From the NCBI GenBank assembly GCA_028707175.1, contig JAQTUV010000002.1, positions 496,001 to 560,000 of the forward strand: 64,000 nucleotides of DNA, given 5' to 3'. A model generated the notes under the pieces. The model saw only the letters and a list, made by a program, of their open reading frames with translations, did no database searches and was not told the origin of the DNA. This document shows, piece after piece, positions 18,806 to 28,049 of the stretch; the first letter of the stretch is position 1, and every line of letters starts with the position of its first letter. The DNA is from Sideroxydans sp. (GTDB lineage Bacteria; Pseudomonadota; Gammaproteobacteria; Burkholderiales; Gallionellaceae). The position numbers and the translations under genes were made by a program.

Positions 18806-21079
18806 ATGACTGATGTCGTGACGGAAAGAACCGAAGAGACAGCAATGTACTGGGAGAAACTCGGCTGCCGATTCTCCCAAGTGAATGCTGTCTTTGATGA
18901 GTGTATGAAGGAAGCCAAGACGCTACTGTCAAAAGCGGGCTTGGAGACCTACATCGAGAATGCGCGCATCATCGGCAAGATGGGACGTGGCGCAGAACCG
19001 TTGCTGATCTATCTGGAAGAAGCGCCAGGCGTAGCTAACAGCGTTGGGGAGCATGCGCTGATCAAGCTGCGAGAATTCTCCGAGTACATGTCCACGCATA
19101 CCAACTTCAAAGCGATCGTGCCGTTTCTGCAAACTAGCGGAGCTGTCGCGCGTCGTCTGAACAACGACAAGATGTTTAAGCGGTATATCGAGGTAGTCCG
19201 CGACATGATGGATCGTACCTCGGGTTCGATCCATGGACACCATACGACCTTTGCCAGTCCCGGTTTCCCAGAACTGCTCAAGCAGGCGCCCAAGTTGCTG
19301 GGCGTCCTATCACTACAGGGATTTCAAAACTGGGTCGAATACGGAATCAAGTATTACAACCATCACCCAGAGCGACAGGAAGAATATTTCCGCTTGGAAT
19401 CCGCAGATGCTATCGCGGTGATGCAACGCGAGCGGCATGGCACATTGCTCGTGGACAACGAGCGCAAGCTGGATACCTATATCCGCGCGTTATGGAACGA
19501 TAGCGACTATCTCATTCCATATTCGGTCGCGTTCGACGATTTGCGCAAGCCGATGCCCTACTACACCGATGATGGCATCCGTCTGCCCGATGTCTATGAC
19601 GACATCGACGGCGTGTCAGGAATTGACCGTTATCGCGCAGCGCTTGCACACATGTCGGCACATCGTCGTTGGTCACAACAGATGATCGTGGATAACTGGA
19701 GCCCTTTTCAGCGCGCCAGTGTTGAGATATTCGAGGACTCGCGCGTGGATTATCTGGCCTGCCAGAAATATCCGGGCTTGCGAAAACTGTTCCTTGCGCT
19801 ACATCCGATCCCCAAAGAAGAAGATCTTCAGCTTGAAGAACAAGGCATCTCGGTATTCAGGCTCAGATTGGCCATGGTATCGCGTGCCATCCTCGATCCA
19901 AACTACACCTACCAAAACGAACATGTTAGGGAAGCCGTAAAACGATTCCATGAACTGATGGCGACGGGTGAGTCGACCAGTGCGGCCATGTCATCCGTCG
20001 CGCTGACGTTCATCGCGCGGACACGTGGTCAACGTGACCTGACGGCCAAGATGTATTTTGACAATACCGAAGTGGACTACCGCGACGATAACCGGCATCT
20101 GTGGATCTATATCGAAGAGAGCGACGAAGACGAGATGTTCGAACATCTCGACAAGCGCCGCAACCCAGAACAAGAGTTGAGCGGACTGCCGCCCCGTCAC
20201 TACGACGAGTGGGATTACAACGCACAAAACTATCGCCCAGACTGGGTAAGTATTTATGAGGTGTTGCATCCGCGCGGCAATCCGGCTGTGATCGACAACC
20301 TATTAGCCAAACATGCCAAGTTGACCAAACGCCTGAAAGCGATGTTGGAGATGCTCAAGCCGCAGGACAAGGTACGCATCCGCTATCAGGAGGAAGGCTC
20401 AGAACTCGACTTGGATGTGGCCATCCGCTCTTTGATCGACTACAAAGGCGGCGCATCACCCGACCCGCGTATCAACATGTCGCATCGCACCGATGGCCGT
20501 AGTTTCGCCGTTACCTTGCTGCTTGACCTATCTCAATCGCTTAGCGAAAAAGCGAAAGGCAGCAACCAGACCATTCTTGAACTCAGTCAGGAGGCGGTAT
20601 CGTTATTAGCTTGGTCGGTGCAGCAGGTCGGTGATTCGTTCGCCATCAGCGGCTTCCATTCCAACACCCGGCATGATGTACGTTACTACCACCTCAAGGG
20701 ATTCAAGGAGCCATGGGGCGACGAAGTGAAGTCACGTCTAGCAGAGATGCAGGCGGGTTACTCCACTCGAATGGGCGCAGCGATGCGTCATGCAGGCCAC
20801 TATCTGAAAACGCAACAAGCGGACAAGAAACTGCTGCTGATCTTGACCGACGGAGAGCCGGCGGATATTGACGTGCACGACCCGCAGTTGTTGATACAGG
20901 ATGCTAGGCAGGCAGTGAAAGAATTGGATCGGGAAGGCATCTATACCTACTGTATCAATCTAGATTCCAAAGCCGACGAATATGTGTCGAACATTTTCGG
21001 CAACCAATACACCATCGTGGACAATGTGGCGCAGTTGCCCGAAAAGTTACCCGAGCTTTTCATTTCTTTGACGAAGTAA
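18806..21079 (+). CDS. cbbO: CbbO, RuBisCO activase adaptor with VWA domain
   Basis: Adaptor (757 residues) that docks the CbbQ hexamer to RuBisCO. The N-terminal and middle regions are the CbbO-specific helical part. The C-terminal von Willebrand factor A domain (from about residue 565) has the MIDAS motif DLSQSLS, then a conserved Thr region (STRMGAAMRHAG) and ILTDGEPADIDV. An acidic stretch ESDEDEMFEHLD lies near residue 435. Length is normal. It follows cbbQ directly; fbp follows after 116 bases. Confidence 0.93.
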   Translation: MTDVVTERTEETAMYWEKLGCRFSQVNAVFDECMKEAKTLLSKAGLETYIENARIIGKMGRGAEPLLIYLEEAPGVANSVGEHALIKLREFSEYMSTHTNFKAIVPFLQTSGAVARRLNNDKMFKRYIEVVRDMMDRTSGSIHGHHTTFASPGFPELLKQAPKLLGVLSLQGFQNWVEYGIKYYNHHPERQEEYFRLESADAIAVMQRERHGTLLVDNERKLDTYIRALWNDSDYLIPYSVAFDDLRKPMPYYTDDGIRLPDVYDDIDGVSGIDRYRAALAHMSAHRRWSQQMIVDNWSPFQRASVEIFEDSRVDYLACQKYPGLRKLFLALHPIPKEEDLQLEEQGISVFRLRLAMVSRAILDPNYTYQNEHVREAVKRFHELMATGESTSAAMSSVALTFIARTRGQRDLTAKMYFDNTEVDYRDDNRHLWIYIEESDEDEMFEHLDKRRNPEQELSGLPPRHYDEWDYNAQNYRPDWVSIYEVLHPRGNPAVIDNLLAKHAKLTKRLKAMLEMLKPQDKVRIRYQEEGSELDLDVAIRSLIDYKGGASPDPRINMSHRTDGRSFAVTLLLDLSQSLSEKAKGSNQTILELSQEAVSLLAWSVQQVGDSFAISGFHSNTRHDVRYYHLKGFKEPWGDEVKSRLAEMQAGYSTRMGAAMRHAGHYLKTQQADKKLLLILTDGEPADIDVHDPQLLIQDARQAVKELDREGIYTYCINLDSKADEYVSNIFGNQYTIVDNVAQLPEKLPELFISLTK

Positions 21080-21195
21080 AAAGATATGAAGGGTAGCTGT
21101 TCATTGATCCAATAGGCATATAGCCATAGAGAGTAAGCGGGAAAAGCAGTAGAATCACAGTTCAAAATTTAGAAAACCAACGAGGAGAAACCAGC

Positions 21196-22197
21196 ATGAG
21201 CAAGAGCCTTATTCAATTCATCATCGAAGAACAACGCCAAATTCCAAACGCCAGCGGCGATTTCACAGGTCTATTGAGCGATGTCGTTTCCGCTTGTAAA
21301 CAGATCGCGCATGACGTGAACAAAGGCGCGCTGATCGGCGTGCTGGGTTCTGCAGGTAGCGAGAACGTACAAGGCGAGACACAGAAGAAACTCGACATCA
21401 TCACTAACGAAGTGTTCATCAAAGCGAACGAGTGGAGCGGTCACTTGGCAGGAATGGCTTCCGAAGAGATGGACGACGTGTATGAGATCCCTAAGCAATA
21501 TCCACGCGGCAAATACCTGATCACTTTCGACCCATTGGATGGATCTTCCAACATCGACGTGAATATCTCCGTTGGTACAATTTTCTCCATCTTGCGTTGC
21601 CCGGAAGGCGTGACTGATCCTAAAGCAGCTGACTTCCTGCAACCAGGTACCAAGCAAGTTTGTGCAGGTTATGCACTGTACGGCCCCAACACGATGATGG
21701 TTATTACAACAGGTCATGGCGTGAACGGCTTCACATTGGATCGTGACGTGGGCGACTTCTTCCTGACTCACCCAAATATGCAGATTCCAGCTGACACAGC
21801 TGAATTCGCCATCAACATGTCGAATCAACGTTACTGGGAAAAGCCAGTGCAGCAGTATGTTGACGAGTGCATGAAGGGCAAAGACGGCGGTCGTGAGAAG
21901 AACTTCAACATGCGTTGGGTCGCTTCCATGGTTGCTGAAGTACACCGCATCCTGACTCGCGGCGGCATCTTTATGTATCCGTTCGATACGAAAGAAGCAG
22001 GCAAAGCAGGCAAGCTACGTTTGTTGTACGAAGCCAATCCAATGTCGTTCATCGTTGAACAAGCGGGTGGCGTGAGCTCCACTGGTCGTGAGCGCATCAT
22101 GGAATTGCAACCACAAGGTCTGCATCAACGTGTGCCAGTCATCTTGGGTTCCAAGAATGAAGTGGATCGCGTTGTTGGATATCACAAAGGCGCTTAA
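21196..22197 (+). CDS. fbp: Fructose-1,6-bisphosphatase, class I
   Basis: Hydrolyses fructose 1,6-bisphosphate in Calvin-cycle regeneration and gluconeogenesis. The 333 residues include the metal-binding block [20 protein letters not shown] near residue 113, ASEEMDD upstream of it, and the substrate-binding region [20 protein letters not shown] at the C-terminal side. AGGAGAAACCAGC precedes the ATG. Its place after cbbM-cbbQ-cbbO suggests coordinated autotrophic expression, though 116 bases upstream leave room for its own promoter. Confidence 0.96.
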   Translation: MSKSLIQFIIEEQRQIPNASGDFTGLLSDVVSACKQIAHDVNKGALIGVLGSAGSENVQGETQKKLDIITNEVFIKANEWSGHLAGMASEEMDDVYEIPKQYPRGKYLITFDPLDGSSNIDVNISVGTIFSILRCPEGVTDPKAADFLQPGTKQVCAGYALYGPNTMMVITTGHGVNGFTLDRDVGDFFLTHPNMQIPADTAEFAINMSNQRYWEKPVQQYVDECMKGKDGGREKNFNMRWVASMVAEVHRILTRGGIFMYPFDTKEAGKAGKLRLLYEANPMSFIVEQAGGVSSTGRERIMELQPQGLHQRVPVILGSKNEVDRVVGYHKGA

Positions 22198-22207
22198 TGT
22201 TTGATCC

Positions 22208-22231
22208 AACGCCCCCGGCAACGGGGGCGTT
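22208..22231 (+). terminator. Terminator after fbp
   Basis: A 9-bp stem AACGCCCCC/GGGGGCGTT with a 6-base loop starts 11 bases after the fbp stop. The trailing T-run is weak (GTTACG). It separates the carbon-fixation genes from purE. Confidence 0.7.
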
Positions 22232-22247
22232 GTTACGTCTGTGTGTT

Positions 22248-22270
22248 GTAGGTCGGGCTTCAGCCCGATA
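22248..22270. repeat. Small extragenic palindrome
   Basis: GTAGGTCGGGCTTCAGCCCGATA contains the hairpin TCGGGCT-TC-AGCCCGA. This kind of short palindrome is common between genes in proteobacteria; no function is assigned. Confidence 0.5.
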
Positions 22271-22334
22271 TGTCGTGTAAGTGCATTTCAGAATTAACTT
22301 AATCTGCGAACAATCGTTTTTCGAGGTGTTGAGT

Positions 22335-22826
22335 ATGAGCAAACCACTAGTTTCCATCATCATGGGCAGCAGCAATGATTGGGAGATCATGCAGCAAGCT
22401 GGTCAACAGTTGAAAGACTTCGGCGTGGAATTTGATGCTCGCGTTATCTCTGCGCATCGTTCTCCTGACCTCCTGTTCGATTACATCAAAGACATGCACA
22501 GCCAAGGCGTGCAATGTTTTATCGCAGGTGCGGGCGGTGCTGCGCATCTGGCAGGTGTTATCGCGGGCAAGACGACGTTGCCAGTGTTGGGTGTGCCTAT
22601 CCCCTCCAAATATCTGAAGGGCATGGACTCCTTGCTCTCCATCGTACAGATGCCAAAAGGTATTCCCGTCGCTACCTTCGCTATCGGTGAAGCGGGTGCT
22701 GCCAACGCTGGACTATTTGCCGTCTCCATGTTGGCGTTGAACGACAAGACGTTGGCAGACAAGCTCGTCGCCTATCGTCAGAAACAGGCGGAGCAGATTG
22801 CCGCTACCACTTTGCCAGCTTTGTAA
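22335..22826 (+). CDS. purE: N5-carboxyaminoimidazole ribonucleotide mutase (PurE class I)
   Basis: Rearranges N5-CAIR to CAIR in purine synthesis. The 163-residue product has the phosphate loop MGSSNDWEIM, the conserved SAHRSPD near residue 43, and the GAGGAAHLAGV loop. The ATG at 22335 is preceded by GAGGTG; the upstream in-frame start at 22281 would add 18 unrelated residues. purC follows after 12 bases. purK is not next to it. Confidence 0.95.
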   Translation: MSKPLVSIIMGSSNDWEIMQQAGQQLKDFGVEFDARVISAHRSPDLLFDYIKDMHSQGVQCFIAGAGGAAHLAGVIAGKTTLPVLGVPIPSKYLKGMDSLLSIVQMPKGIPVATFAIGEAGAANAGLFAVSMLALNDKTLADKLVAYRQKQAEQIAATTLPAL

Positions 22827-22838
22827 TCCGAGGTAACC

Positions 22839-23723
22839 ATGTCCGCTCTACACGAATCGAATTTAACCAGCCTGAAATTCTTACATCGCGGCAAAGTACG
22901 CGATCTATACGAGGTTGATGCTGACCATCTACTTATCGTACAGACTGATCGATTGTCAGCATTCGATGTCATCTTGCCTAACCCGATTCCAGGCAAAGGT
23001 GAGGTGCTGACGGCGGTTTCGAATTTTTGGTTCAAGAAACTGGGCGGGGTGATTCCAAATCACTTATCCGGCATCGACCCAGAGTCTGTCGTGAAGACAG
23101 AGGCAGATAAAGCCCAAGTACGTGGTCGTTCTTTTGTCACCAAGAAATTGAAGCCACTCCCTATTGAGGCCATCGTGCGTGGCTATCTGGTGGGATCTGG
23201 TTGGAAGGATTACAAGAAGACGGGTGCGGTGTGTGGCATCCAGTTGCCTGCAGGATTGCAAGAAGCACAAAAGCTACCTGAAGCGCTATTCACCCCTTCT
23301 ACCAAGGCCGCTGTAGGCGACCATGACGAGAACATCTCGTTTGCAGAAGCGCAAAAATTGCTCGGCGTAGAGATGGCCGAAAAGGTAAAAGCTGCAACAT
23401 TGGCACTGTACACACAGGCTGCTGATTACGCGCTGACACGCGGCATCATCATTGCGGACACCAAGTTCGAGTTCGGCACGGATGCGGCAGGTACACTCTA
23501 TCTGATTGACGAAGCACTGACACCCGATTCCTCACGTTTCTGGCCTGCTGACCAATACAAGGTTGGCAGCAACCCACCTAGCTTCGATAAACAGTTCGTG
23601 CGCGATTGGTTGGAAACATCTGGTTGGAACAAACAGCCTCCTGCACCCCAAGTGCCTGCGGATGTATTGCAAAAGACCGCTGACAAATATCGCGAAGCGC
23701 AACGCATGCTAACAGGCGCATGA
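22839..23723 (+). CDS. purC: SAICAR synthase
   Basis: Joins aspartate to CAIR in an ATP-dependent step of purine synthesis. The 294 residues carry the N-terminal [16 protein letters not shown]-binding block, the [18 protein letters not shown] motif, and [10 protein letters not shown] plus [15 protein letters not shown] at the active site. Length fits the longer (yeast-like) PurC branch common in betaproteobacteria. Its last four bases overlap the start of the carbonic anhydrase gene (ATGA), so the two are translationally coupled. Confidence 0.95.
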   Translation: MSALHESNLTSLKFLHRGKVRDLYEVDADHLLIVQTDRLSAFDVILPNPIPGKGEVLTAVSNFWFKKLGGVIPNHLSGIDPESVVKTEADKAQVRGRSFVTKKLKPLPIEAIVRGYLVGSGWKDYKKTGAVCGIQLPAGLQEAQKLPEALFTPSTKAAVGDHDENISFAEAQKLLGVEMAEKVKAATLALYTQAADYALTRGIIIADTKFEFGTDAAGTLYLIDEALTPDSSRFWPADQYKVGSNPPSFDKQFVRDWLETSGWNKQPPAPQVPADVLQKTADKYREAQRMLTGA

Positions 23724-24352
23724 TCGACATAGAGCAATTGATAGAAGGCTTTCGTGGTTTTCGGCAAGAACATTTTGCAGAGCATGACAGCCTTTACCAA
23801 CAGTTAGTCGAGCAAGGTCAAACACCACAAGTATTGGTTGTGGCATGTTGTGATTCCCGCGTTGATCCTGCATTGGTATTCAACTGCAACCCCGGTGATT
23901 TGTTTGTCATTCGTAACGTTGCGAATCTAGTGCCCCCCCTTGAAGGCCATAGCGGCCATCACGGCACCACAGCGGCGATTGAATATGGCGTAAAGAAGCT
24001 CGGCGTGAAACACGTCATCGTTTTAGGTCATGGCCACTGTGGTGGTATCACTGCACTCGTAAATACATGTGGAGCGAGCAATCCTGATTCTTACATGGAC
24101 GATTGGATGAGCTTGGCTGAGGGTGCGCGTAAAGAAGTGGAAGCTGCTTTGCCCAATGCCTCGTTGGAGGAAAAACAACGGGAATGTGAACTGCGTGCAA
24201 TTTTGGTGTCGCTAGAGAATTTGAAGACGTTCCCGTGGATTAGCGAACGTGTCAGAGATGAATCATTGCTGCTACATGGTTGGTACTTCGACATCGAGAA
24301 CGGGCAGCTGCTGCGTTACGATGCAGCCACCCAAGGATATATTCAAGCTTGA
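23720..24352 (+). CDS. can: Beta-class carbonic anhydrase
   Basis: Interconverts CO2 and bicarbonate with zinc. The 210 residues contain the zinc ligands Cys43 and Asp45 in ACCDSRV, and His104 and Cys107 in GHGHCGG. The NVANLVPP loop lies between them, and C-terminal segments are typical of the plant-type/Can group. ATGA overlap couples it to purC. Coupling to CO2/HCO3-using purine synthesis (PurK/PurE) and closeness to cbbM both make sense, supplying inorganic carbon in the required form; the actual role here is inferred. It converges with the DUF4124 gene with 3 bases between stops. Confidence 0.94.
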   Translation: MIDIEQLIEGFRGFRQEHFAEHDSLYQQLVEQGQTPQVLVVACCDSRVDPALVFNCNPGDLFVIRNVANLVPPLEGHSGHHGTTAAIEYGVKKLGVKHVIVLGHGHCGGITALVNTCGASNPDSYMDDWMSLAEGARKEVEAALPNASLEEKQRECELRAILVSLENLKTFPWISERVRDESLLLHGWYFDIENGQLLRYDAATQGYIQA

Positions 24353-24355
24353 GAC

Positions 24356-24958
24356 TTATTGTGGCGCTAGCCCTTTAAGTTCACGAAAGCGCGCTTTCTC
24401 ACCTGCATAACGTGCTTTGATCCGTTCTGCTTCGACGTTGTTTCGGTCTAGGTCAGCCTGATACTTAGTGATGCGAGTATTAGCTTCTGTAATATCTTCA
24501 GCTAGAGAAACAGGAATCTTACGGCCCTGTCTAGTTAGCTTGTCTTGCTCTTTCTGAAGAGACGCAAGATTCTCATTAGACGACTTGAGCAAAGTTGCGT
24601 AGCTATTCGTTCTAGCTTCTACCTGCTGTAGATTTCGATCACGTGCTAGATCAATTTCTTTTTCGGAGCTGTAGGAATCAAGCAAGGCAGTGTCGCGGCG
24701 CTTCGCTTCGATGCGAGATTTATCGACTACGGGTTCATTTGAGAACTTCTTATTTGCTGTATCGCGAACGTCTTCACGCTTTTCGATACGCCCCTTTTCC
24801 AATTGCATGGTTTCTTTGTTGGCATATTCAGGAGGAATGGTTTCACCGTAATGTGTGATCCCTTTGTCATCCACCCACTTGAAAAGTTTGGCTTGTGCGT
24901 TCAAAGAAAACGCGACCAACAAAGCCGCACCCGCTAACAATTTTGCATCAATCATCAT
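24356..24958 (-). CDS. DUF4124 domain exported protein
   Basis: A 200-residue periplasmic protein. A signal peptide of about 23 residues ends ALNAQA, followed by a DUF4124 domain ([22 protein letters not shown]), the short beta-hairpin common in betaproteobacteria and Gallionellaceae. A long charged helical, probably coiled-coil region follows (residues 50-195, with [19 protein letters not shown]). No enzymatic motif is seen. Its start overlaps the pyrE stop by four bases (ATGA), so it is cotranscribed with pyrE; a functional link is not evident. Confidence 0.8.
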   Translation of the reverse strand: MMIDAKLLAGAALLVAFSLNAQAKLFKWVDDKGITHYGETIPPEYANKETMQLEKGRIEKREDVRDTANKKFSNEPVVDKSRIEAKRRDTALLDSYSSEKEIDLARDRNLQQVEARTNSYATLLKSSNENLASLQKEQDKLTRQGRKIPVSLAEDITEANTRITKYQADLDRNNVEAERIKARYAGEKARFRELKGLAPQ

Positions 24959-25596
24959 TTCACTCCGTAACGGTCACGATAGGTTTGCACCGCGTGCAGA
25001 TTCTGCACCAAGTCGGCCTGCCCTTGTAAGAATCCTAGCAAGTCATGCAGCGACGCGATGGACACAACGGGGATGCCATAACTTTGGTGCACTTCCTGCA
25101 CGGCAGACAACTCGCCTTGACCTCGTTCCATGCGATCCAGCGCGATCACCACGCCGCACGGAGTCGCACCCGCCGCGCGGATCAGCTCGATGGATTCGCG
25201 CACCGACGTACCTGCCGAAATCACATCGTCGATGATGAGTACATCACCTTGCAGTTTTGCACCCACCGTCGTACCGCCTTCGCCGTGGTCTTTTGCCTCC
25301 TTGCGGTTGAAGCAATACGGCACATTGCGCCCCTGCTCCGCCAGAGAGATGGAAGTACCCGCTACCAAGGGGATGCCCTTGTAGGCTGGGCCGAACAACA
25401 TGTCGAACTTGATACCAGAAGCTTGGATGGCCTGCGCGTAGAACTGGCACAACTCACGCAACGCTGCGCCGTCTTGGAACAGCCCCGAGTTGAAGAAGTA
25501 AGGCGACAGACGACCAGCCTTGGTTTGAAACTCGCCAAAGCGCAGCACATTCTGCGCGACGGCGAAGCGGATGAAATCTTGACGGTAAGCGTGCAT
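24955..25596 (-). CDS. pyrE: Orotate phosphoribosyltransferase
   Basis: Makes orotidine 5'-phosphate from orotate and PRPP. From the ATG at 25596 the 213 residues begin [15 protein letters not shown], as in the family, with [10 protein letters not shown], the KGIPLVA segment, the catalytic lysine loop [12 protein letters not shown] and the PRPP motif [13 protein letters not shown] near residue 120. The longer frame up to 25677 runs into the repeat element upstream and is not used. It is divergent from xthA. Confidence 0.95.
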   Translation of the reverse strand: MHAYRQDFIRFAVAQNVLRFGEFQTKAGRLSPYFFNSGLFQDGAALRELCQFYAQAIQASGIKFDMLFGPAYKGIPLVAGTSISLAEQGRNVPYCFNRKEAKDHGEGGTTVGAKLQGDVLIIDDVISAGTSVRESIELIRAAGATPCGVVIALDRMERGQGELSAVQEVHQSYGIPVVSIASLHDLLGFLQGQADLVQNLHAVQTYRDRYGVK

Positions 25597-25620
25597 AAAA
25601 TCCTCAACTGGATGCGGTTG

Positions 25621-25722
25621 GTCCCCTCTCCCTTGCAGGGAGAGGGCTAGGGTGGGGGTAGACTCGTTGATGCTCACAAATATCTACCCTCATCCTCACC
25701 TTCCCCCTGCATGGGCGAAGGA
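25621..25722. repeat. Inverted pair of REP-like palindromes (copy 1)
   Basis: Two related units lie in opposite orientation (25621-25658 and 25685-25722). Each has a C-rich/G-rich hairpin (CCCTCTCCCTTGCAGGGAGAGGG; second unit TTCCCCCTGCATGGGCGAA) and a tail GGCTAGGGTGGGGG or its complement. They sit between the divergent pyrE and xthA genes. The same design recurs at 26561 and 30031. Confidence 0.85.
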
Positions 25723-25772
25723 ATACTGTGGCTCGCCATTATAATGCGCACACTTAATCAGCGAGAAAATTC

Positions 25773-26546
25773 ATGCGCATCATCACCCTCAACTTCAACG
25801 GCATCCGCTCCGCCTACAACAAAGGCTTCCTCGAATGGTTCGGCAAGCAAGATGCCGACATCCTGTGCGTGCAGGAACTCAAAGCCCAAGCACCGGACAT
25901 GACACCTGACATGCTCGCCCCGCTCGGCTACCACGGGTATTTCCACTATGCCGAGAAGAAGGGTTACAGCGGCGTGGGCATCTACAGCAAGATCAAGCCG
26001 GACAACGTCATCGTTGGATTAGGTATCCCCGAGTTCGACTTTGAAGGGCGTTACATCGAAGCGCAGTTCGGCAACCTCAGCGTCGTGTCGTTGTATCTGC
26101 CTTCCGGTTCCAGCGGCGAAGAACGCCAAGCCGTGAAGTTCAAATTCCTCGAAGCCTTCATGCCGCACATGAAACAGCTATTCAACAGCGGCAGAGACAT
26201 CATCGTTTGTGGCGATTGGAACATCGCCCACACCGAGAAGGATCTGAAGAACTGGAAAGGCAACAAGAAGAACTCCGGCTTCCTACCCGAAGAACGAGCA
26301 TGGCTCACCCAGTTGTTCAACGATGTCGGTTTCATCGACGTGTTCCGCAAACTGCACCCCGAACTGGAAGCCTATACATGGTGGTCAAACCGAGGCCAAG
26401 CATGGGCGAAGGACGTGGGCTGGCGGCTGGACTACCAAGTCGCCACCCCCGCCATCGCCGCCAAAGCCATCCACACCGGCATCTATAAAGAACAACGTTT
26501 CAGCGACCACGCACCGTTCATGGTGGATTACGCGGAACAACAATAA
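25773..26546 (+). CDS. xthA: Exodeoxyribonuclease III (AP endonuclease)
   Basis: Metal-dependent AP endonuclease/3' exonuclease of base excision repair. The 257 residues show LNFNGIRSAYNKG (Asn7 region), LCVQELKAQ with the metal-binding Glu, YSGVGIYSK, CGDWNIAHTE (Asp/Asn catalytic pair) and the C-terminal SDHAPFMVDY with the active-site His. Length is normal. The gene is flanked on both sides by inverted REP-like pairs. Confidence 0.95.
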   Translation: MRIITLNFNGIRSAYNKGFLEWFGKQDADILCVQELKAQAPDMTPDMLAPLGYHGYFHYAEKKGYSGVGIYSKIKPDNVIVGLGIPEFDFEGRYIEAQFGNLSVVSLYLPSGSSGEERQAVKFKFLEAFMPHMKQLFNSGRDIIVCGDWNIAHTEKDLKNWKGNKKNSGFLPEERAWLTQLFNDVGFIDVFRKLHPELEAYTWWSNRGQAWAKDVGWRLDYQVATPAIAAKAIHTGIYKEQRFSDHAPFMVDYAEQQ

Positions 26547-26560
26547 CTGCCAGACCAGTT

Positions 26561-26670
26561 CCCTCGCCCGCTGGCGGGAGAGGGTTAGGGTGAGGGGCGT
26601 TGAGTAATAAAAAAGTCTTCAACGCATCGTCCCTCATCCCCCGCCCTTCTCCCGCCAGCGGGCGAAGGGA
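26561..26670. repeat. Inverted pair of REP-like palindromes (copy 2)
   Basis: Units at 26561-26597 and 26631-26670 share the hairpin CCCGCTGGCGGG (complement in the second) flanked by CCCTC and AGAGGGTTAGGGTGAGGGG. The two units face each other, as in BIME-type arrangements. It lies between xthA and the YjdF-like gene and may act as a terminator or mRNA stabiliser. Confidence 0.9.
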
Positions 26671-26714
26671 GAAAATCGGCACGTTATTCCAGAATTCTTG
26701 GAGGAACTCAGGAA

Positions 26715-27320
26715 ATGAAAGCAACCAACGAACCATTGATTCTGCTAATACTCGGGATAGCCCTGCTCGCCCTCACCGCCATCCATCCTCACGACTACGC
26801 CACATGGTGGATGGAGACCGCGCCCATCTTCATCGCGCTACCCATCCTCGTCGTCACCTACAAGACCTACACCCTCACCCCGCTGCTGTACCGCCTGCTG
26901 TTCCTACACGCAGTCATCCTCATGGTCGGCGGGCACTACACCTATGCCGAAGTGCCGCTGGGTTACTGGATGCAAGACTGGTTCGGCTTCGCGCGCAACA
27001 ACTACGACAAGATCGGCCACCTCGCGCAGGGTTTCATCCCCGCCATGCTGTTCCGCGAACTGTTGCTGCGCAGCTCACCGTTGAAGCAAGGCAAATTGTT
27101 GTTCACGCTGGTGGTGGCGAGTTGCCTCGCGGTGAGTGCCAGCTACGAACTTATCGAATGGGCAGCGGCAGAGATGATGGGTCAAGGCGCGGATGCCTTC
27201 CTCGGCACACAGGGTTATGCGTGGGATACACAGTCAGATATGTTGATGGCGTTGATCGGGGCGATCATTGCGCAGGTGGTGTTGGGGAAGGTGCAGGACA
27301 AGTACCTATTGCGTAACTGA
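26715..27320 (+). CDS. DUF2238 / YjdF-type integral membrane protein
   Basis: A 201-residue inner membrane protein with about six hydrophobic segments (around residues 6-24, 34-50, 58-75, 100-115, 128-150 and 170-190). It carries the family block NNYDKIGHLAQGFIPAM and the motif SYELIEWAAAEMMGQGADAFLGTQG, then WDTQSDMLMALIGA. These conserved polar residues within the membrane (Asp, His, Glu, Trp-Asp-Gln-Asp) define YjdF/DUF2238. Its function is unknown. GGAGG with near-optimal spacing lies before the ATG. It is monocistronic. Confidence 0.82.
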   Translation: MKATNEPLILLILGIALLALTAIHPHDYATWWMETAPIFIALPILVVTYKTYTLTPLLYRLLFLHAVILMVGGHYTYAEVPLGYWMQDWFGFARNNYDKIGHLAQGFIPAMLFRELLLRSSPLKQGKLLFTLVVASCLAVSASYELIEWAAAEMMGQGADAFLGTQGYAWDTQSDMLMALIGAIIAQVVLGKVQDKYLLRN

Positions 27321-27364
27321 TCCCTTTGGTTCCCGGGCTTTTGCGCCCTACGCTGGCTGGAGGC

Positions 27365-28021
27365 TTAATTTTTTATAACGCTTTTGGGTACTCGTAACAC
27401 ATACTCAATTTCAGTTGAATCAATTAGAACAATTGACGAATCGCCAATTTCTCTAATAAACGCACGTTCCTTTCCAAGAGATTGATTTAATCGAACAGTG
27501 AATATCTGACCATCAGGTAGGCGGATTAATGCGCTTTTTTGCTTAGCCACTTCAAACGTGTCAAGAAGCACTAATTCTTTAATTTCGTAAACATGAATCA
27601 TATCTCCAGCGACTTCGGCGGCATCTGATGAATGTGGATATTTAAGTAAAATTTCTCCTGACCAGCTATGAAGAGGTCCCACGTTCGGCTCAACAAGAAC
27701 AAAAGCTGAGGTAGCTATGCCTTCAAATAGTTCGGGATGAATTTCGAGCAATGTTATTTTTGAAGACGCATCGATAGTTAATAAACGCATTAAACGAGCT
27801 ACATGCGTAGGGGCATAAGCGTGCCCAGACACATAAAGATTGGTATTTACATAATCGATTTTTACATCGACAAATCCAATTGGAGTCGCTTTTCGAACCT
27901 CCTCAACAATATGATCCACGCGTTCAGTTGGTGAGTTTTTTAAACTAGAAGTGGAGGAGCATGCTGTCATAAATGCAAATGTAAAAATTGCGAAGAACCG
28001 ACATGCAAAATTTTGGGGCAT
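27365..28021 (-). CDS. Lipoprotein with PilN-like and PilP-like regions (tentative)
   Basis: A 218-residue predicted lipoprotein with signal peptide and lipobox FMTACSST. Residues about 30-110 have a short helix and beta pattern (VRKATPIGFVDVKIDYV, LYVSGHAYAPTHVARLMRLL) that resembles the periplasmic part of PilN. Residues about 135-210 (ELVLLDTFEVAKQKSALIR, LPDGQIFTVRLNQSLGKE, IREIGDSSIVLIDSTEIEY) match the pattern of the PilP HR domain, where PDG...V..GQ.LGK and a final ...I.L.E occur. Both assignments are by eye. The start 28021 lies 28 bases after the ampG-like stop. No pilMNOPQ genes are near, so it may be an orphan alignment-complex paralogue. Confidence 0.6.
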   Translation of the reverse strand: MPQNFACRFFAIFTFAFMTACSSTSSLKNSPTERVDHIVEEVRKATPIGFVDVKIDYVNTNLYVSGHAYAPTHVARLMRLLTIDASSKITLLEIHPELFEGIATSAFVLVEPNVGPLHSWSGEILLKYPHSSDAAEVAGDMIHVYEIKELVLLDTFEVAKQKSALIRLPDGQIFTVRLNQSLGKERAFIREIGDSSIVLIDSTEIEYVLRVPKSVIKN

Positions 28022-28049
28022 ATTTGAATTCCAACAAATAAATGAGATT

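Noticed and set aside
17971..21079. MoxR-type ATPase plus VWA protein as a defence or metal-insertion pair
   Set aside because: Position directly after cbbM and full-length CbbO architecture identify them as the RuBisCO activase.
22281..22334. Upstream extension of purE
   Set aside because: The ATG at 22335 has a ribosome site and gives the standard family N-terminus; the extension is unrelated to PurE.
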